In this document: piece after piece, positions 8,843 to 18,458 of the stretch
Numbering within the stretch: the stretch's first letter is position 1
How the letters are laid out: every line of letters starts with the position of its first letter
From: Rhizobium oryziradicis
GTDB lineage: Bacteria > Pseudomonadota > Alphaproteobacteria > Rhizobiales > Rhizobiaceae
Assembly: GCF_001939045.1 (NCBI RefSeq)
Contig: NZ_MKIM01000031.1
Span: forward strand, 248,001-312,000
Length of the DNA stretch: 64,000 nt
Direction of reading: 5' to 3'
Notes under the pieces: generated by a model
What the model was told of the DNA's origin: nothing
What the model saw: only the letters and a program-made list of their open reading frames with translations
Database searches by the model: none
Made by a program: the position numbers and the translations under genes

Positions 8843-9613
8843 TTAGCGACGGTCGCCCATAAAGCGGAGCAGGAACAGGAAGAGGTTGATGAAGTCGAGG
8901 TACAGCGTCAGCGCACCCATGATAGCCTTGCGGCCAGCGGTATCGGCACCGTCGCCATCAAAATACATTTCCTTGATCTTCTGGGTGTCGTAGGCAGTGA
9001 GGCCTGCGAAAATCACCACGCCAAGAGCCGAGATAACAAAGGCCATGGCCGAAGATTGCAAGAAGATGTTGACCAGAGATGCGATGATCAGACCAAACAG
9101 ACCCATCATCATGAACGAACCCATGGCCGACAGGCTGCGCTTGGTGGTGTAGCCATAGAGCGACAGGGCACCAAAAGACGCGGCTGTCACAAAGAAGGTC
9201 TGCACGACGCTCTGGCCGGTATAGAGCAGCAGGATGGACGACAGCGACAGACCAACAAGACCGGCATAGACCAGAAATGTGGTGCGGGCAGCAGAAACGC
9301 TCATCGACTGGATTTTAAAGCTCAGGAAAAACACCAGAGCAACAGGGGCCAGCATAACAACCCATTTCAGCGCGCTACCATAAAGCGCGACACCAAGGCT
9401 TGTCAGCATGATGCCGTTGCCAAACTGTCCAACAGCCTGGGCCGGGTCAGTCGTGGTTGCCAGCATTGCGATCAGATAGGCAGCAACACCGGTAATCGCC
9501 AAGCCCAAGCCCATCAGGTTGTAGACCTTGAGCATATAGGTGCGAAGGCCCTGATCGATTACTTCAGCGGAACGAGCGCCCGTCTGAGCCTGATAATTGC
9601 GAAAATCAGACAT
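8843..9613 (-). CDS. Bax inhibitor-1 / YccA-YbhL family membrane protein
   Basis: 256-residue protein with seven hydrophobic helices and a short polar N-terminus (MSDFRNYQAQTGARSAEV). The C-terminal signature FAGLTAYDTQKIKEMY and the closing LYLDFINLFLFLLRF are characteristic of the BI-1/UPF0005 superfamily. Members act as pH-sensitive calcium leak channels or modulate membrane proteases; the bacterial role is not settled. A GAGAGG ribosome binding site precedes the ATG. It is monocistronic, with its own terminator. Confidence 0.93.
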   Translation of the reverse strand: MSDFRNYQAQTGARSAEVIDQGLRTYMLKVYNLMGLGLAITGVAAYLIAMLATTTDPAQAVGQFGNGIMLTSLGVALYGSALKWVVMLAPVALVFFLSFKIQSMSVSAARTTFLVYAGLVGLSLSSILLLYTGQSVVQTFFVTAASFGALSLYGYTTKRSLSAMGSFMMMGLFGLIIASLVNIFLQSSAMAFVISALGVVIFAGLTAYDTQKIKEMYFDGDGADTAGRKAIMGALTLYLDFINLFLFLLRFMGDRR

Positions 9614-9798
9614 TTTTTCCTCTCATTTAAGCTCCGGGTTGGTCACGGTGCGGGACCCAAGTTTGGACTTAAGTCCCCGGCGCCGCTGCGGAGCTCCAGC
9701 ATGCGTGATCTCAATATGTGGCTATTGTGCCTTTCATACAAGAGCATTTGCCTTAAACTCTGGTAATGAAAGCGTCATCGGGCTGCAAATTTTGCGTT

Positions 9799-12345
9799 TT
9801 ATAGCTCCCTCAACACCGGGGCGGCTTTTTGCCCCAGCACCCGCCACGTGCCAATCAGGCCAATGCCGATGGTGGTGACCAGTGCCACAGCCACGGTAAT
9901 GACCGCAACACTGGGCAGGAAGCTGGCCGGCAGCTTCATGATCTGCGACACCACATACCAACCGGCAACGCTGCCCGCCAACAGCGCGAAGATGGCGGTG
10001 GCCAGTCCTAGCAGCAGATATTCATAGGTAAAGGCGCGGATCAGCATGGAGCGGGTGGCTCCCAGCGTTTTCAAAATCACCGCATCATGGGTGCGGCCAC
10101 GGTTGCCAGCAGCCAAAGCCCCGGACAGCACCAGCACGGACGAAATCAGCGCAATCGCGGCAGCGGCGCGAATGGCGGTGGCCAATTGGCCCACCAGATC
10201 ATTGACCACATCCAGAGCATCCTTGACCCGCACACTGGTGATGGTGGGGAAGGCTTTGGTGACGGTGCGCAAAATATCAGCCTCTTGCGCAAGGCTGGCA
10301 TTGGGTTCGGTCAGGGTGGCAATCCAGGCATGCGGGGCACCGGCAAAGGTATTGGGCGAGAACACCATAACGAAATTGATCGACAGCGATTGCCAGTCCA
10401 CCTTGCGGAAATTGGCGATTTTGGCAGTGATGCTGCGGCCCAGCACGTTGACAGTGACGCTGTCACCGAGCTTAAGGCCCAGCTCCTTTGCCTCTTGCGC
10501 TGAAAACGACACCAGCGGTTCGCCCTTGTAATCGGGTGCCCACCATGTGCCTTCCACAAGGGTTGAGTTTTTCGGCAACTCGGTCTCATAGGTGATGCCG
10601 CGATCACCGCGCAGCACCCAGCGGCCTTCCGGCGGCACGTTCATTTTGGCCACATCCTGACCATTGAAGGCGATGATGCGACCGCGCAGCATTGGCACTT
10701 CGGTGATTTTGCCTTGCGGTGCCTGGGTTTTCAGGATGGTGCGAAACTCATCCAATTGGCTGCGCTGAATATCAACAAAGAAAAAATTCGGGGCTTTTTC
10801 GGACAATGTGCCGGTGAGATTGCGTCGCAAATTGCCATCAATCATCGCAAGCGTCACCAAAAGCGCCAACCCCAGACCGAGCGAGAGAATAACCGAGGGC
10901 GTGAGTGCGCCGGGCCGGTGGATATTGCCGACGGCGAGGCGAAGGGCGGGTGAGGGCAGCCGAGGGGCCCTGCGCGCAAGGGCCGCCACGCCATAGGCCA
11001 CCAGCCGCAAAACCACAAAGCTGGCCGCCATGGCAATCAGAAAAAACAGTGCTAAGCGGCGATCATAGGCCGTGAAAATTGCCAAACCACCAAGCGCCAG
11101 AATGGCCAAGGCTGCCACCAGCACATAGGGCCAGGACGGCAGGCGGCGGGTCTCGAAGCCCTGCTCGCGAAACAAGGCGGTTGCGGGCACTTCGCGGGCA
11201 TGGCCCAGCGGCATGACCGCAAAAGCCAGCGTGGTGAGAATGCCAAACACCAGCGCCAGCACCAGTGCGCGCGGATAGATGGTCATATCCGCCTCAATCG
11301 GCAGGAACTGCGCCAGATAGGAACTGGCAATCCACGGTGAAACGATGCCGATGACCAGGCCAAGGGCGATGCCGACGCTGGCAATCATGATGATTTGAAA
11401 CAGATAGACCATGACCACCACGGAGGCGGGCGCGCCCAAGCATTTCAGCGTGGCAATCACGCTGCGCTTGCTATCGAGAAAGGCGCGCACGGCATTGGCC
11501 ACGCCCACACCGCCGACAATCAGCGCGGTTAAGCCGACAAGCGTGAGAAACTGCGAAAAGCGATTGATGTTTTCTGTCAGGTTGGGTGCCGCCCGATCGC
11601 TGGTGCGCACCGACCATCCGGCGTCTGGAAAACTGGTCTTGGCCTGATCCTGAATGGTTTTCAGCGGCGGCGCTTCAGGCTTTAGCTTGATTTTGTAGAC
11701 ATGCTCCACAAGGCTGCCGGTTTGGATAAGACCGGAGGAGGTCAGCGCCGCGTTGCTGGTGATCAGGCGCGGGGCAAAGCCAAAGCCTTCGGAGACGGCA
11801 TCCGGCTCGGTATCGATGGTGCCGGTGATGATCAGCTTTGCCGAGCCAATCAGCAGCGTGTCGCCAATTTTCAGACGAAGCCGATCCAGCAAAAGCGGAG
11901 CTGCCACCGCGCCAAACGAATCGCCGGTTTTTGCCAGCAATTCCGGCAAGGGCTTGTTCGGATTGGCTTTGAAACTCCCGTATAGCGGATAGGCCGTATC
12001 AACCGCCTTTACTTCCACCAGCGACTGGTCAGAGCCATCGGGCAGGCGCGCCATGGAGCGCAAGCCCGTGGAAGTCGAGACCACGCCGAGCGCGCGCAAA
12101 AAATCGGCCTCTTGCTGATTGGCTTCGCGGTTGTTCAGCTCAAAGCGGATATCTGCCCCCAGCAGCGATTGGCCCTGCGTGGCAATCGAGCGGGTGATGG
12201 CGGTCGAAATCGAATTGACGGCGGCAATTGCGCCGGTGCCAAGAGCTATGCAGGCGAGGAAAATATAAAAGCCTTTCAAGCCGCCGCGCATTTCACGCAA
12301 GGCCAACCGAAAGGCGGTTCTGAGACGTTGCATAAACCCGCTCAT
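9799..12345 (-). CDS. ABC transporter permease, YbbP-like (FtsX/MacB fold)
   Basis: 848-residue permease. An N-terminal helix (GFYIFLACIALGTGAIAAVN) leads into a large periplasmic domain, and FtsX-type membrane regions lie near residues 260-400 and 700-848. This is the duplicated MacB/LolC-like plan of E. coli YbbP, and the region between the halves adds more helices. Its start overlaps the upstream ATPase gene by 4 bases (ATGA at 12342-12345). The adjoining divergent TesA-like gene gives the same neighbourhood as tesA-ybbAP in E. coli. The substrate is unknown; lipid-related export is a guess from context. Confidence 0.9.
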   Translation of the reverse strand: MSGFMQRLRTAFRLALREMRGGLKGFYIFLACIALGTGAIAAVNSISTAITRSIATQGQSLLGADIRFELNNREANQQEADFLRALGVVSTSTGLRSMARLPDGSDQSLVEVKAVDTAYPLYGSFKANPNKPLPELLAKTGDSFGAVAAPLLLDRLRLKIGDTLLIGSAKLIITGTIDTEPDAVSEGFGFAPRLITSNAALTSSGLIQTGSLVEHVYKIKLKPEAPPLKTIQDQAKTSFPDAGWSVRTSDRAAPNLTENINRFSQFLTLVGLTALIVGGVGVANAVRAFLDSKRSVIATLKCLGAPASVVVMVYLFQIIMIASVGIALGLVIGIVSPWIASSYLAQFLPIEADMTIYPRALVLALVFGILTTLAFAVMPLGHAREVPATALFREQGFETRRLPSWPYVLVAALAILALGGLAIFTAYDRRLALFFLIAMAASFVVLRLVAYGVAALARRAPRLPSPALRLAVGNIHRPGALTPSVILSLGLGLALLVTLAMIDGNLRRNLTGTLSEKAPNFFFVDIQRSQLDEFRTILKTQAPQGKITEVPMLRGRIIAFNGQDVAKMNVPPEGRWVLRGDRGITYETELPKNSTLVEGTWWAPDYKGEPLVSFSAQEAKELGLKLGDSVTVNVLGRSITAKIANFRKVDWQSLSINFVMVFSPNTFAGAPHAWIATLTEPNASLAQEADILRTVTKAFPTITSVRVKDALDVVNDLVGQLATAIRAAAAIALISSVLVLSGALAAGNRGRTHDAVILKTLGATRSMLIRAFTYEYLLLGLATAIFALLAGSVAGWYVVSQIMKLPASFLPSVAVITVAVALVTTIGIGLIGTWRVLGQKAAPVLREL

Positions 12346-13064
12346 GCCCTGATAGCCCCGGCAGAGTGCGCCTCAGCAGACGCGTCATCCGGCTCAATCC
12401 GGCCAGAGCGCACCTTGATCTGGCGCGAGCATCGGCTGGCCAGAGACGTGTCGTGGGTCACCAGAACCAGTGTCATCTGGCGCTCGGCCTGTTTGGCAAA
12501 CAAAAGATCGGCAATCTGCCGCCCGGTGGCACCGTCGAGATTGCCGGTGGGCTCGTCCGCAATCAGGACCGTGGGCGAGGGGGCAAGGGCGCGGGCAATG
12601 GCCACACGCTGCTGCTCGCCGCCCGAAAGCTGGCCGGGATAATGGTTGAGGCGATCTCCAAGCCCAACCGCCTGCAATTCCTTGGCGGCGATGTCGAACG
12701 GGTTTTTGATATTGGCCAGTTCCAGCGGCACGGCAACATTTTCCAGCGCTGTCATATTGGCAATCAGGTGGAAGGACTGAAACACGATACCGATGTTTTG
12801 ACCGCGAAACGTGGCCAGCGCGTCTTCTCGCAAATTGTGAAGGGCGGTGTCATTGATGATGATCTCGCCCGAATCCAGACGCTCTAAGCCCGCCAGCACC
12901 ATCAGCAAGGTGGATTTACCCGAGCCGGAGGGGCCAACAATGCCGATGGATTCGCCCATTGCGATGGAGAGATCAATGCCTTTGAGGACGTGAACGGTGG
13001 CGGCGGCGTTGCCAAGCGTCAGATCGGCTTTTTTCAGCTCAATGATGGTTTTTTTCACGCGCAT
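12342..13064 (-). CDS. ABC transporter ATP-binding protein, YbbA-like (LolD/MacB type)
   Basis: 240-residue ATPase of the LolD/MacB class. Walker A GPSGSGKS is at residues 44-51, the signature LSGGEQQR at 146-153 and Walker B VLIADEPT at 166-173, followed by GNLD and the VTHDTSLA switch histidine. It partners the FtsX-like permease encoded directly downstream with a 4-base overlap. An AGGACGGA ribosome binding site precedes the ATG. It is divergently transcribed from the esterase gene, with about 90 bases between the two starts. Confidence 0.93.
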   Translation of the reverse strand: MRVKKTIIELKKADLTLGNAAATVHVLKGIDLSIAMGESIGIVGPSGSGKSTLLMVLAGLERLDSGEIIINDTALHNLREDALATFRGQNIGIVFQSFHLIANMTALENVAVPLELANIKNPFDIAAKELQAVGLGDRLNHYPGQLSGGEQQRVAIARALAPSPTVLIADEPTGNLDGATGRQIADLLFAKQAERQMTLVLVTHDTSLASRCSRQIKVRSGRIEPDDASAEAHSAGAIRA

Positions 13065-13154
13065 TCCGTCCTATATGAAATTTGACAGGCAAAGCTGCCC
13101 GTTGGACACGCTTGGTTGGCAATCATGTCCCTGTGCGAATTTAGGAAAGCCATC

Positions 13155-13883
13155 ATGGGTTTTAAAGCGGTTGGCCTTCAATTAGGCGCAGTAATGCTGA
13201 GTTTCATGGCGATTTCGGGTGCAACCCCTGCCACCGTGTGGGCGCAACAGGCCGCGCCAGCCCAGCAAGAAGCCCCAATGGAAGATGTTGTTCCCGATGC
13301 GCCCGTTAGTGAAAAGCAGGTGCAGATCATCGGTCTGGGCGACAGTTTGATGGCGGGCTACCAGCTCCAGGGTGACGAATCGCTCACCAGCCAGCTTGAA
13401 AAAGCCCTGCATGACAAGGGTCTTAACGTCAGCATCGGCAACGCGGGCGTCTCGGGCGATACCAGCGAAGGCGGATTGGCGCGGGTGGACTGGTCAGTGC
13501 CTGATGGCACCGACGGGGTGATTTTGGAACTGGGTGCCAATGATGCGCTGCGCGGCATTGCGCCAGAGGCGACTGAGAAAAATCTTTCCATGATTATCGA
13601 GAAATTGCAGGCCCGCAAAATGCAGGTTCTGCTGGTTGGTATGATTGCCCCGCCAAACATGGGCGGCGATTACGCCAAGCGGTTCAACGGCATCTATAAG
13701 CGCTTGGCAGATCGGTATAAAGTGCCGCTCTACCCCTTTATTCTGGATGGCGTTGCAACCAACCCCAGCTTGAAGCTGAGCGATGGCATGCACCCCAATG
13801 CGCAAGGCGTGGGCGTGATGGTGCAACATATGTTGCCGATCATGCAGAGCTTCACAAAAGCTTTGGAGGATAAGATCAATTAA
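13155..13883 (+). CDS. TesA-like arylesterase / lysophospholipase (SGNH hydrolase)
   Basis: 242-residue secreted hydrolase. The signal peptide covers about residues 1-30 and is followed by a Gln/Ala/Pro-rich linker. SGNH blocks are visible: GDSL with Ser64, the glycine of GNAGVSGDT near 97, GAND with Asn129, and the Asp210/His213 pair in SDGMHP. The family cleaves acyl esters and thioesters in the periplasm. The ATG at 13155 is chosen for its AGGAAAG ribosome binding site and its fit to the signal peptide, though in-frame starts exist at 13116 and 13125. It is divergent from the ybbAP-like pair. Confidence 0.9.
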   Translation: MGFKAVGLQLGAVMLSFMAISGATPATVWAQQAAPAQQEAPMEDVVPDAPVSEKQVQIIGLGDSLMAGYQLQGDESLTSQLEKALHDKGLNVSIGNAGVSGDTSEGGLARVDWSVPDGTDGVILELGANDALRGIAPEATEKNLSMIIEKLQARKMQVLLVGMIAPPNMGGDYAKRFNGIYKRLADRYKVPLYPFILDGVATNPSLKLSDGMHPNAQGVGVMVQHMLPIMQSFTKALEDKIN

Positions 13884-13949
13884 GATCTTGCTTACTATTT
13901 GCAAGCATGATTCCTTGTTAGCATCTGCAAAAGATTCGGGGAGCTCTCT

Positions 13950-14531
13950 ATGCCAAGATTGTTCACTGCCCTCGAAATTCCGCGTAACGTTGCATTGAGC
14001 CTTTCTTTGCTGCGCGGTGGGCTACCAGGAGCTCGATGGATTGATGTGGAAAATTACCACATCACCCTCCGCTTCATCGGCGATGTGGATAACCGCACCG
14101 CAGATGAAATTGTGGATCGGCTGGATCGGATTGATCGGCCAGAATTTCAGATCAGTTTGAACGGTATTGGCTCTTTCGGGTCGAAAAAGCCGCATTCGAT
14201 CTGGGCGGGTGCCACGCCAAATGCTGAAATGACCGCCCTGCAAGGCGAAATAGAGCGCATCTGCCAGCGCATTGGCCTGCCACCGGACCCTCGAAAGTTC
14301 ACGCCCCATGTGACGCTGGCGCGGTTGAAATCAGCGCGGTTGGACGACGTTATTCACTACCTATCAGGGCGCGGCAATTTCCAGACCGCGCCCTTTTTTG
14401 TGCCGCGCTTTGTGTTGATGTCGTCAAAGGATTCGGTTGGTGGCGGACCTTATCTCAGCGAGGAGTATTTCCCGCTTTATGAGATACGCTCAAATATGGC
14501 CCCTGCCCTCAGCGCCGAGTACCCGCTCTAG
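13950..14531 (+). CDS. thpR: RNA 2',3'-cyclic phosphodiesterase (LigT/ThpR)
   Basis: 193-residue 2H phosphoesterase. The two catalytic HxTx motifs are HITL (His37) and HVTL (His120). The family opens RNA 2',3'-cyclic phosphates in vitro, and its physiological substrate is uncertain. GGGGAG lies upstream of the ATG. The gene is followed by phhB with no obvious terminator T-run, so the two may be cotranscribed. Confidence 0.93.
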   Translation: MPRLFTALEIPRNVALSLSLLRGGLPGARWIDVENYHITLRFIGDVDNRTADEIVDRLDRIDRPEFQISLNGIGSFGSKKPHSIWAGATPNAEMTALQGEIERICQRIGLPPDPRKFTPHVTLARLKSARLDDVIHYLSGRGNFQTAPFFVPRFVLMSSKDSVGGGPYLSEEYFPLYEIRSNMAPALSAEYPL

Positions 14532-14593
14532 CATTCTGCTTGGCGGCTTCTTCCGGCTGGCCTCGATGGCCAGCCAAGACCAAGGACATGATG

Positions 14594-14896
14594 ATGCGAT
14601 ATGAAAAGCTGAGCAATGAGGCGGTGGCACTGGCGCTCTCAGAGCTTGATCACTGGATGCTTTGCGAGGATCAAACAGCGATCAGCAAGGAGTTTGCCTT
14701 TGGTGATTTTACGCAAGCGTTTGGCTTTATGACGGAATGCGCGCTGGTGGCCGAGAAAATGGACCATCATCCCGAATGGTTCAATGTTTACCGCCGTGTC
14801 GATGTGCGGCTCACCACCCACGACGTCAACGGTTTGACGGCGCATGATTTCAAATTGGCGGCCGCCATGGACAAGATTGCGGCGCGTCGGGTTTGA
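14594..14896 (+). CDS. phhB: 4a-hydroxytetrahydrobiopterin dehydratase (pterin-4a-carbinolamine dehydratase)
   Basis: 100-residue enzyme that dehydrates 4a-hydroxy-tetrahydropterin, recycling the cofactor of aromatic amino acid hydroxylases. The family motif KMDHHPEW (residues 55-62) and the later histidine in [10 protein letters not shown] (His76) are present. Three ATGs follow each other in frame (14588, 14591, 14594). The last sits 7 bases from AAGGA and is preferred. No phenylalanine hydroxylase lies next to it in this window. Confidence 0.93.
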   Translation: MRYEKLSNEAVALALSELDHWMLCEDQTAISKEFAFGDFTQAFGFMTECALVAEKMDHHPEWFNVYRRVDVRLTTHDVNGLTAHDFKLAAAMDKIAARRV

Positions 14897-14949
14897 CCTG
14901 ATGGACAGGCATCACCATATCCTTGGGATACGAGGCAAGGATGGTTGCA

Positions 14950-15330
14950 ATGGATGACGTGAAAATCGGCGAAATCCTGCTACCCGGCGATGAGGCCAAG
15001 CAGGAGCGTCAAGAAAAAACGGTGTTGAAGAAATTCTGGCCGACCATGAAAAAGGCGATCCGCCATGTTCCGTTCAGCCGGGATGTGGTGGCGGCATTTT
15101 ATTGTGCCACAGACCGCAACACGCCGCTCAGAGTGCGCGGTATTTTGCTGGCGGCGCTGGGCTATTTTGTCATGCCGATTGATGCCATTCCCGACATGCT
15201 GGCCTTTGTTGGTTTTACCGATGATATCGCCGTTCTGACCACCGCACTTGCGCTGATCAACGGCCATATCAAGGATGCGCATTATGATGCTGCCGATCTG
15301 GCGCTGGCGGATAAGGTGGAGGCCGAATAG
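14950..15330 (+). CDS. YkvA-like DUF1232 membrane protein
   Basis: 126-residue protein. A charged N-terminal half (DEAKQERQEKTVLKKFWPTMKKAI) leads to the DUF1232 block: TPLRVRGILLAALGYFVMPIDAIPD, then FTDDIAVL. The YFVMPIDAIPD turn between two short hydrophobic helices is the family hallmark. Function is unknown. The start is uncertain: ATG 14950 has AAGG 9 bases upstream, ATG 14941 is in frame with GAGG 5 bases away, and TTG 14923 is also possible. It follows phhB by about 50 bases and may be part of the same transcript. Confidence 0.85.
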   Translation: MDDVKIGEILLPGDEAKQERQEKTVLKKFWPTMKKAIRHVPFSRDVVAAFYCATDRNTPLRVRGILLAALGYFVMPIDAIPDMLAFVGFTDDIAVLTTALALINGHIKDAHYDAADLALADKVEAE

Positions 15331-15732
15331 GTCTGAGCGTGCTGGGCTTGCATTGAAGTGAAGAGAGACCCGCTAATTCTCTTTTGAGGCGCTGCTCTCT
15401 CATTTGTGAAGAGGCAATGGATTTATGTGCTTTTCAGTCTAAATCCTGCCCGATTTTCTGTGTTGTTCCATTTGGTGCATGAGTGTTTTGGGTGGCCTGT
15501 GCGCTACTCAAGATTGGCCTTCTGTGCCAATTTCGTCGTCACTGGATCATTCATGCGTGAATATGTCGGGTTTCGAGGGGTCAATTGCGCAAGTGTTGAC
15601 GATTTGGTAACCAAAATTAAGTCAAATTGAATGCGATTTCGAGGCTCGATTGGTTGGCGCGACGGCTGTTTTTAGTTTGTGCGACAGATTGGCTGGATTT
15701 CAACTTCGACGAATAGAAGCGGCGGTAAGAAA
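15331..15732. other. Intergenic region without a convincing gene
   Basis: 402 bases between the YkvA-like gene and the IalB-like gene. One 74-codon open frame (15406-15630) has no coding bias and no family resemblance. A TTGACG hexamer lies at 15596-15601, but I see no well-placed -10 element. The region presumably holds the promoter of the IalB-like gene. No tRNA or repeat is seen. Confidence 0.5.
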
Positions 15733-16242
15733 ATGTTTGTAAAAAGAATCGCAACGGCATTGGCTCTTGTACTCGGCTTTACTGGCGTGGCGATGGCACA
15801 AGCGCCAAGCCCCACGCGGATCGAACAATTCAAGGCTTGGGGAGCTTATTCCTACAAGTCGGGAAAAAACACAGTTTGCTATGTTTTGTCGGTGCCCACC
15901 ACCAAGGAGCCGGCATCGGTCAACCATGGCGATATTTTCTTCATCGTATCGCAGCGCCCGGGCCAGAATATTTCATACGAGCCACAGGCGATGATGGGCT
16001 ACACGCTCAAGGCTGGCTCCAAGGTTACGGTGAAAATCGACAACAAGAGCTTCACCATGTTCACCAAGGACAGCGCCGCCTGGGTTGAAAATGCGGCTGA
16101 AGAGCCTGCTCTTGCTGCGGCGATGAAATCGGGCAAGACCATGTCGGTCAGCGCATTTTCCGCCCGTGGTACGCCAACCAGCTACACCTATTCTCTGCAG
16201 GGCATTTCCGATGCCTTCAAGCGCATTGAAAAGTGCAAGTAA
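15733..16242 (+). CDS. Invasion-associated locus B (IalB-like) secreted protein
   Basis: 169-residue protein with a clear signal peptide (MFVKRIATALALVLGFTGVAMA, cleavage near residue 22). The mature part begins APSPTRIEQFKAWGAYSYKSGKNTVCYVLS, a pattern I recognise from the IalB family named after a Bartonella invasion factor. A late Cys in RIEKCK could pair with the one in NTVCYV. The family is widespread in free-living alphaproteobacteria, so a role in invasion should not be inferred. It is monocistronic, with a terminator just after the stop. Confidence 0.88.
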   Translation: MFVKRIATALALVLGFTGVAMAQAPSPTRIEQFKAWGAYSYKSGKNTVCYVLSVPTTKEPASVNHGDIFFIVSQRPGQNISYEPQAMMGYTLKAGSKVTVKIDNKSFTMFTKDSAAWVENAAEEPALAAAMKSGKTMSVSAFSARGTPTSYTYSLQGISDAFKRIEKCK

Positions 16243-16267
16243 GCTGAACATTCATTGTGGGTTTTAT

Positions 16268-16293
16268 AAGGGCCGGTTTTCCGGCCCTTTTTG
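16268..16293 (+). terminator. Rho-independent terminator of the IalB-like gene
   Basis: Perfect 9-bp stem AAGGGCCGG/CCGGCCCTT closed by a TTTT loop and followed by further T residues. Confidence 0.9.
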
Positions 16294-16483
16294 ATTTTGG
16301 ATGACGCGGCGGTTTTTTAATGATAAGTGCGCGACAACTGTGGCCTTGAAGGCCATTTCGCCCACGTCTGCGGATGGTGTGGCGAGCGCATATTTCTTGA
16401 AACGCGAGATGTGAAATCAAAGATGGCGATAGCCCGCATGCGTGTGCGATGGCGGTTGCCTCTGGTTTTGATGAGGTGAAGCA

Positions 16484-17716
16484 ATGGCTGCCACGGACAT
16501 GATGATTGAACGGGAAAAGCCCGTGAGAACTGCGGCGCTGGCCGACAACACCAAACCAAGCCTGATCGGCGTGACCCGCGAAGAGATGGGCGACATGCTG
16601 CGCGAAAAAGGCGTGGCTGAAAAGCAGATCAAGATGCGCGTGTCGCAGATCTGGAATTGGATTTATGTGCGCGGCGTCTCTGATTTTGATCAGATGAGCA
16701 ATGTGTCCAAAGATATGCGCGAGGTGCTGAAAAAGCATTTTACCATTGGTCGCCCGGAGATTGTCGAAGAACAGGTCTCCAACGACGGCACCCGCAAGTG
16801 GCTGTTGCGCTACCCACCGCGCGGCGCTGGTCGCCCGGTGGAGGTCGAATGCGTTTATATTCCCGAAGAAGGCCGGGGTACGCTGTGCGTGTCCAGTCAG
16901 GTCGGCTGCACGCTGACTTGCACCTTCTGTCACACCGGCACGCAAAAGCTGGTGCGCAATCTCACCGCTGAAGAAGTGCTGAGCCAACTGTTGCTGGCCC
17001 GCGATCGGCTGGGTGATTTCCCGGATCGCGATGCCCCCGTTGGCACCATGGTGCCGAATGAAGGCCGCAAGATCACCAATATGGTGATGATGGGCATGGG
17101 CGAGCCGCTCTATAATTTTGAGAACGTGAAAAAGGCACTTCTGATAGCATCAGACGGCGATGGGTTGTCGCTGTCCAAGCGCCGCATTACCCTTTCTACC
17201 TCCGGTGTTGTGCCGGAAATTTATCGCACAGGTGACGAGATTGGCGTGATGTTGGCGATTTCGCTGCATGCCGTGACCGATGAGCTGCGCGATCTGCTGG
17301 TGCCGATCAACAAGAAATACCCGCTGAAGGATCTGGTGGAAGCCTGTCGCAACTATCCGGGCCTCTCCAACGCCCGGCGCATTACCTTTGAATATGTCAT
17401 GCTGAAGGATGTGAACGACAGCTTGGAAGACGCCAAAGGCCTGATCAAACTGCTCAAGGGCATTCCAGCCAAGATCAATCTTATTCCGTTCAACCCATGG
17501 CCCGGCACCAATTACCAGTGCTCGGATTGGGACCAGATCATGAAATTCGCCGATTTCATCAATGCGGCAGGCTATGCCTCGCCAATCCGCACCCCCCGTG
17601 GTCGTGATATTCTGGCAGCTTGCGGCCAGTTGAAGTCTGAGTCGGAGCGCATGCGCAAGACCGAGCGCCTGGCATTTGAAGCGATGATGATTGTGGGCCA
17701 CGGCGAGGACGATTGA
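16484..17716 (+). CDS. rlmN: Dual-specificity rRNA/tRNA adenine-C2 methyltransferase RlmN
   Basis: 410-residue radical-SAM enzyme that methylates C2 of A2503 in 23S rRNA and of A37 in some tRNAs. The [4Fe-4S] cluster motif CTLTCTFC has ligands Cys142, Cys146 and Cys149. The C-terminal methyl-carrying cysteine is seen in ILAACGQL, near residue 380. [17 protein letters not shown] and [10 protein letters not shown] are further family blocks. The ATG at 16484 is preceded by GAGGTGA. It is somewhat longer than E. coli RlmN because of an N-terminal extension and an insert around [10 protein letters not shown]. Confidence 0.97.
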   Translation: MAATDMMIEREKPVRTAALADNTKPSLIGVTREEMGDMLREKGVAEKQIKMRVSQIWNWIYVRGVSDFDQMSNVSKDMREVLKKHFTIGRPEIVEEQVSNDGTRKWLLRYPPRGAGRPVEVECVYIPEEGRGTLCVSSQVGCTLTCTFCHTGTQKLVRNLTAEEVLSQLLLARDRLGDFPDRDAPVGTMVPNEGRKITNMVMMGMGEPLYNFENVKKALLIASDGDGLSLSKRRITLSTSGVVPEIYRTGDEIGVMLAISLHAVTDELRDLLVPINKKYPLKDLVEACRNYPGLSNARRITFEYVMLKDVNDSLEDAKGLIKLLKGIPAKINLIPFNPWPGTNYQCSDWDQIMKFADFINAAGYASPIRTPRGRDILAACGQLKSESERMRKTERLAFEAMMIVGHGEDD

Positions 17717-17733
17717 TCCTCGCCAATTTGGCT

Positions 17734-18375
17734 TCACCGCGCCTGCGTCATCAAAATCTTGGCGGCAAACACCGAAAACACGCCTGCAAAGGTGTAATCC
17801 ATGCCGCGCAGAACCTTGGGGTTTTCCTGTAGCCAATTGGCGAGCTTGTGGGCCGCCAGCACGATGGCTATGGTGACGGGTAGCGACACCAGCATGAACC
17901 AACCGCCGAGAAACAGCAGTTTTCCGGTGACGTCTGGATCATGGGCGGTCACAAACTGTGGCAGAAAAGTCATGAAAAAGATGATGACCTTGGGATTGAG
18001 CAGATTGACCCAGATACCATTGAAAAAAGCGCTTTTCACCGAGCCTTTTGCTCCGGTTTCGGCTTTGGCCACGAATTTCGAGCCTTTGCGCACCGCCTGA
18101 AAGGCCAACCACGCCAGATAGGCAGCACCGCCGCTTTTCAAAATCAAAAAGGCCGTTGGCGAGGCAACAATCAGCGCCGAGACACCAAACGCAACCAGCA
18201 TGGTGTGAACGGCAATACCGAGATTGGTGCCGAGCAACACCGCAAGGCCTGCCGCTTTGCCATCGCGCAAAGCGCGGCTGATGGAGAGCGTCATATCTGG
18301 CCCCGGCGTTGCGGCCAGCAGCAGGCAAGCGGCGGTAAAGGCCAGAAGAGTGGGCAGGCTGGGTATGAAATTCAT
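17734..18375 (-). CDS. LysE/RhtB family amino acid exporter
   Basis: 213-residue membrane protein with about six helices. The N-terminal TPGPDMTLSISRALRDG motif (residues 25-41) and the FFNGIWVNLLNPKVIIFF segment are hallmarks of LysE/RhtB exporters of amino acids or derivatives. The start is placed at 18375 (MNFIPSLP). A frame extending to 18438 would run through the terminator hairpin of the preceding gene. It converges on rlmN. The substrate is not predictable. Confidence 0.92.
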   Translation of the reverse strand: MNFIPSLPTLLAFTAACLLLAATPGPDMTLSISRALRDGKAAGLAVLLGTNLGIAVHTMLVAFGVSALIVASPTAFLILKSGGAAYLAWLAFQAVRKGSKFVAKAETGAKGSVKSAFFNGIWVNLLNPKVIIFFMTFLPQFVTAHDPDVTGKLLFLGGWFMLVSLPVTIAIVLAAHKLANWLQENPKVLRGMDYTFAGVFSVFAAKILMTQAR

Positions 18376-18385
18376 GGCAGTGCTC

Positions 18386-18423
18386 GCAAAAAAGCCCGAT
18401 AAGGGTTCATTCCTATCGGGCTT
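18386..18423 (-). terminator. Rho-independent terminator of the SDR gene
   Basis: Perfect 10-bp stem AAGCCCGATA/TATCGGGCTT (18392-18401 with 18414-18423) with a 12-base loop. On the minus strand it is followed by a T-run. It lies between the SDR stop and the LysE start. Confidence 0.88.
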
Positions 18424-18458
18424 CACTGGTTTTGCCAATATGCTACTCTTTCACGATA

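Noticed and set aside
14555-14575. Hairpin GGCTGGCC/GGCCAGCC between thpR and phhB as a terminator
   Set aside because: It has no T-run, and the phhB ribosome binding site follows within a few bases; at most it is a local mRNA structure.
15406-15630. 74-codon open frame in the 15.3-15.7 kb gap
   Set aside because: It has no ribosome binding site, no codon bias and no recognisable features.
18376-18438. N-terminal extension of the LysE exporter
   Set aside because: It runs through a clear terminator hairpin of the preceding gene; the conserved protein starts at 18375.
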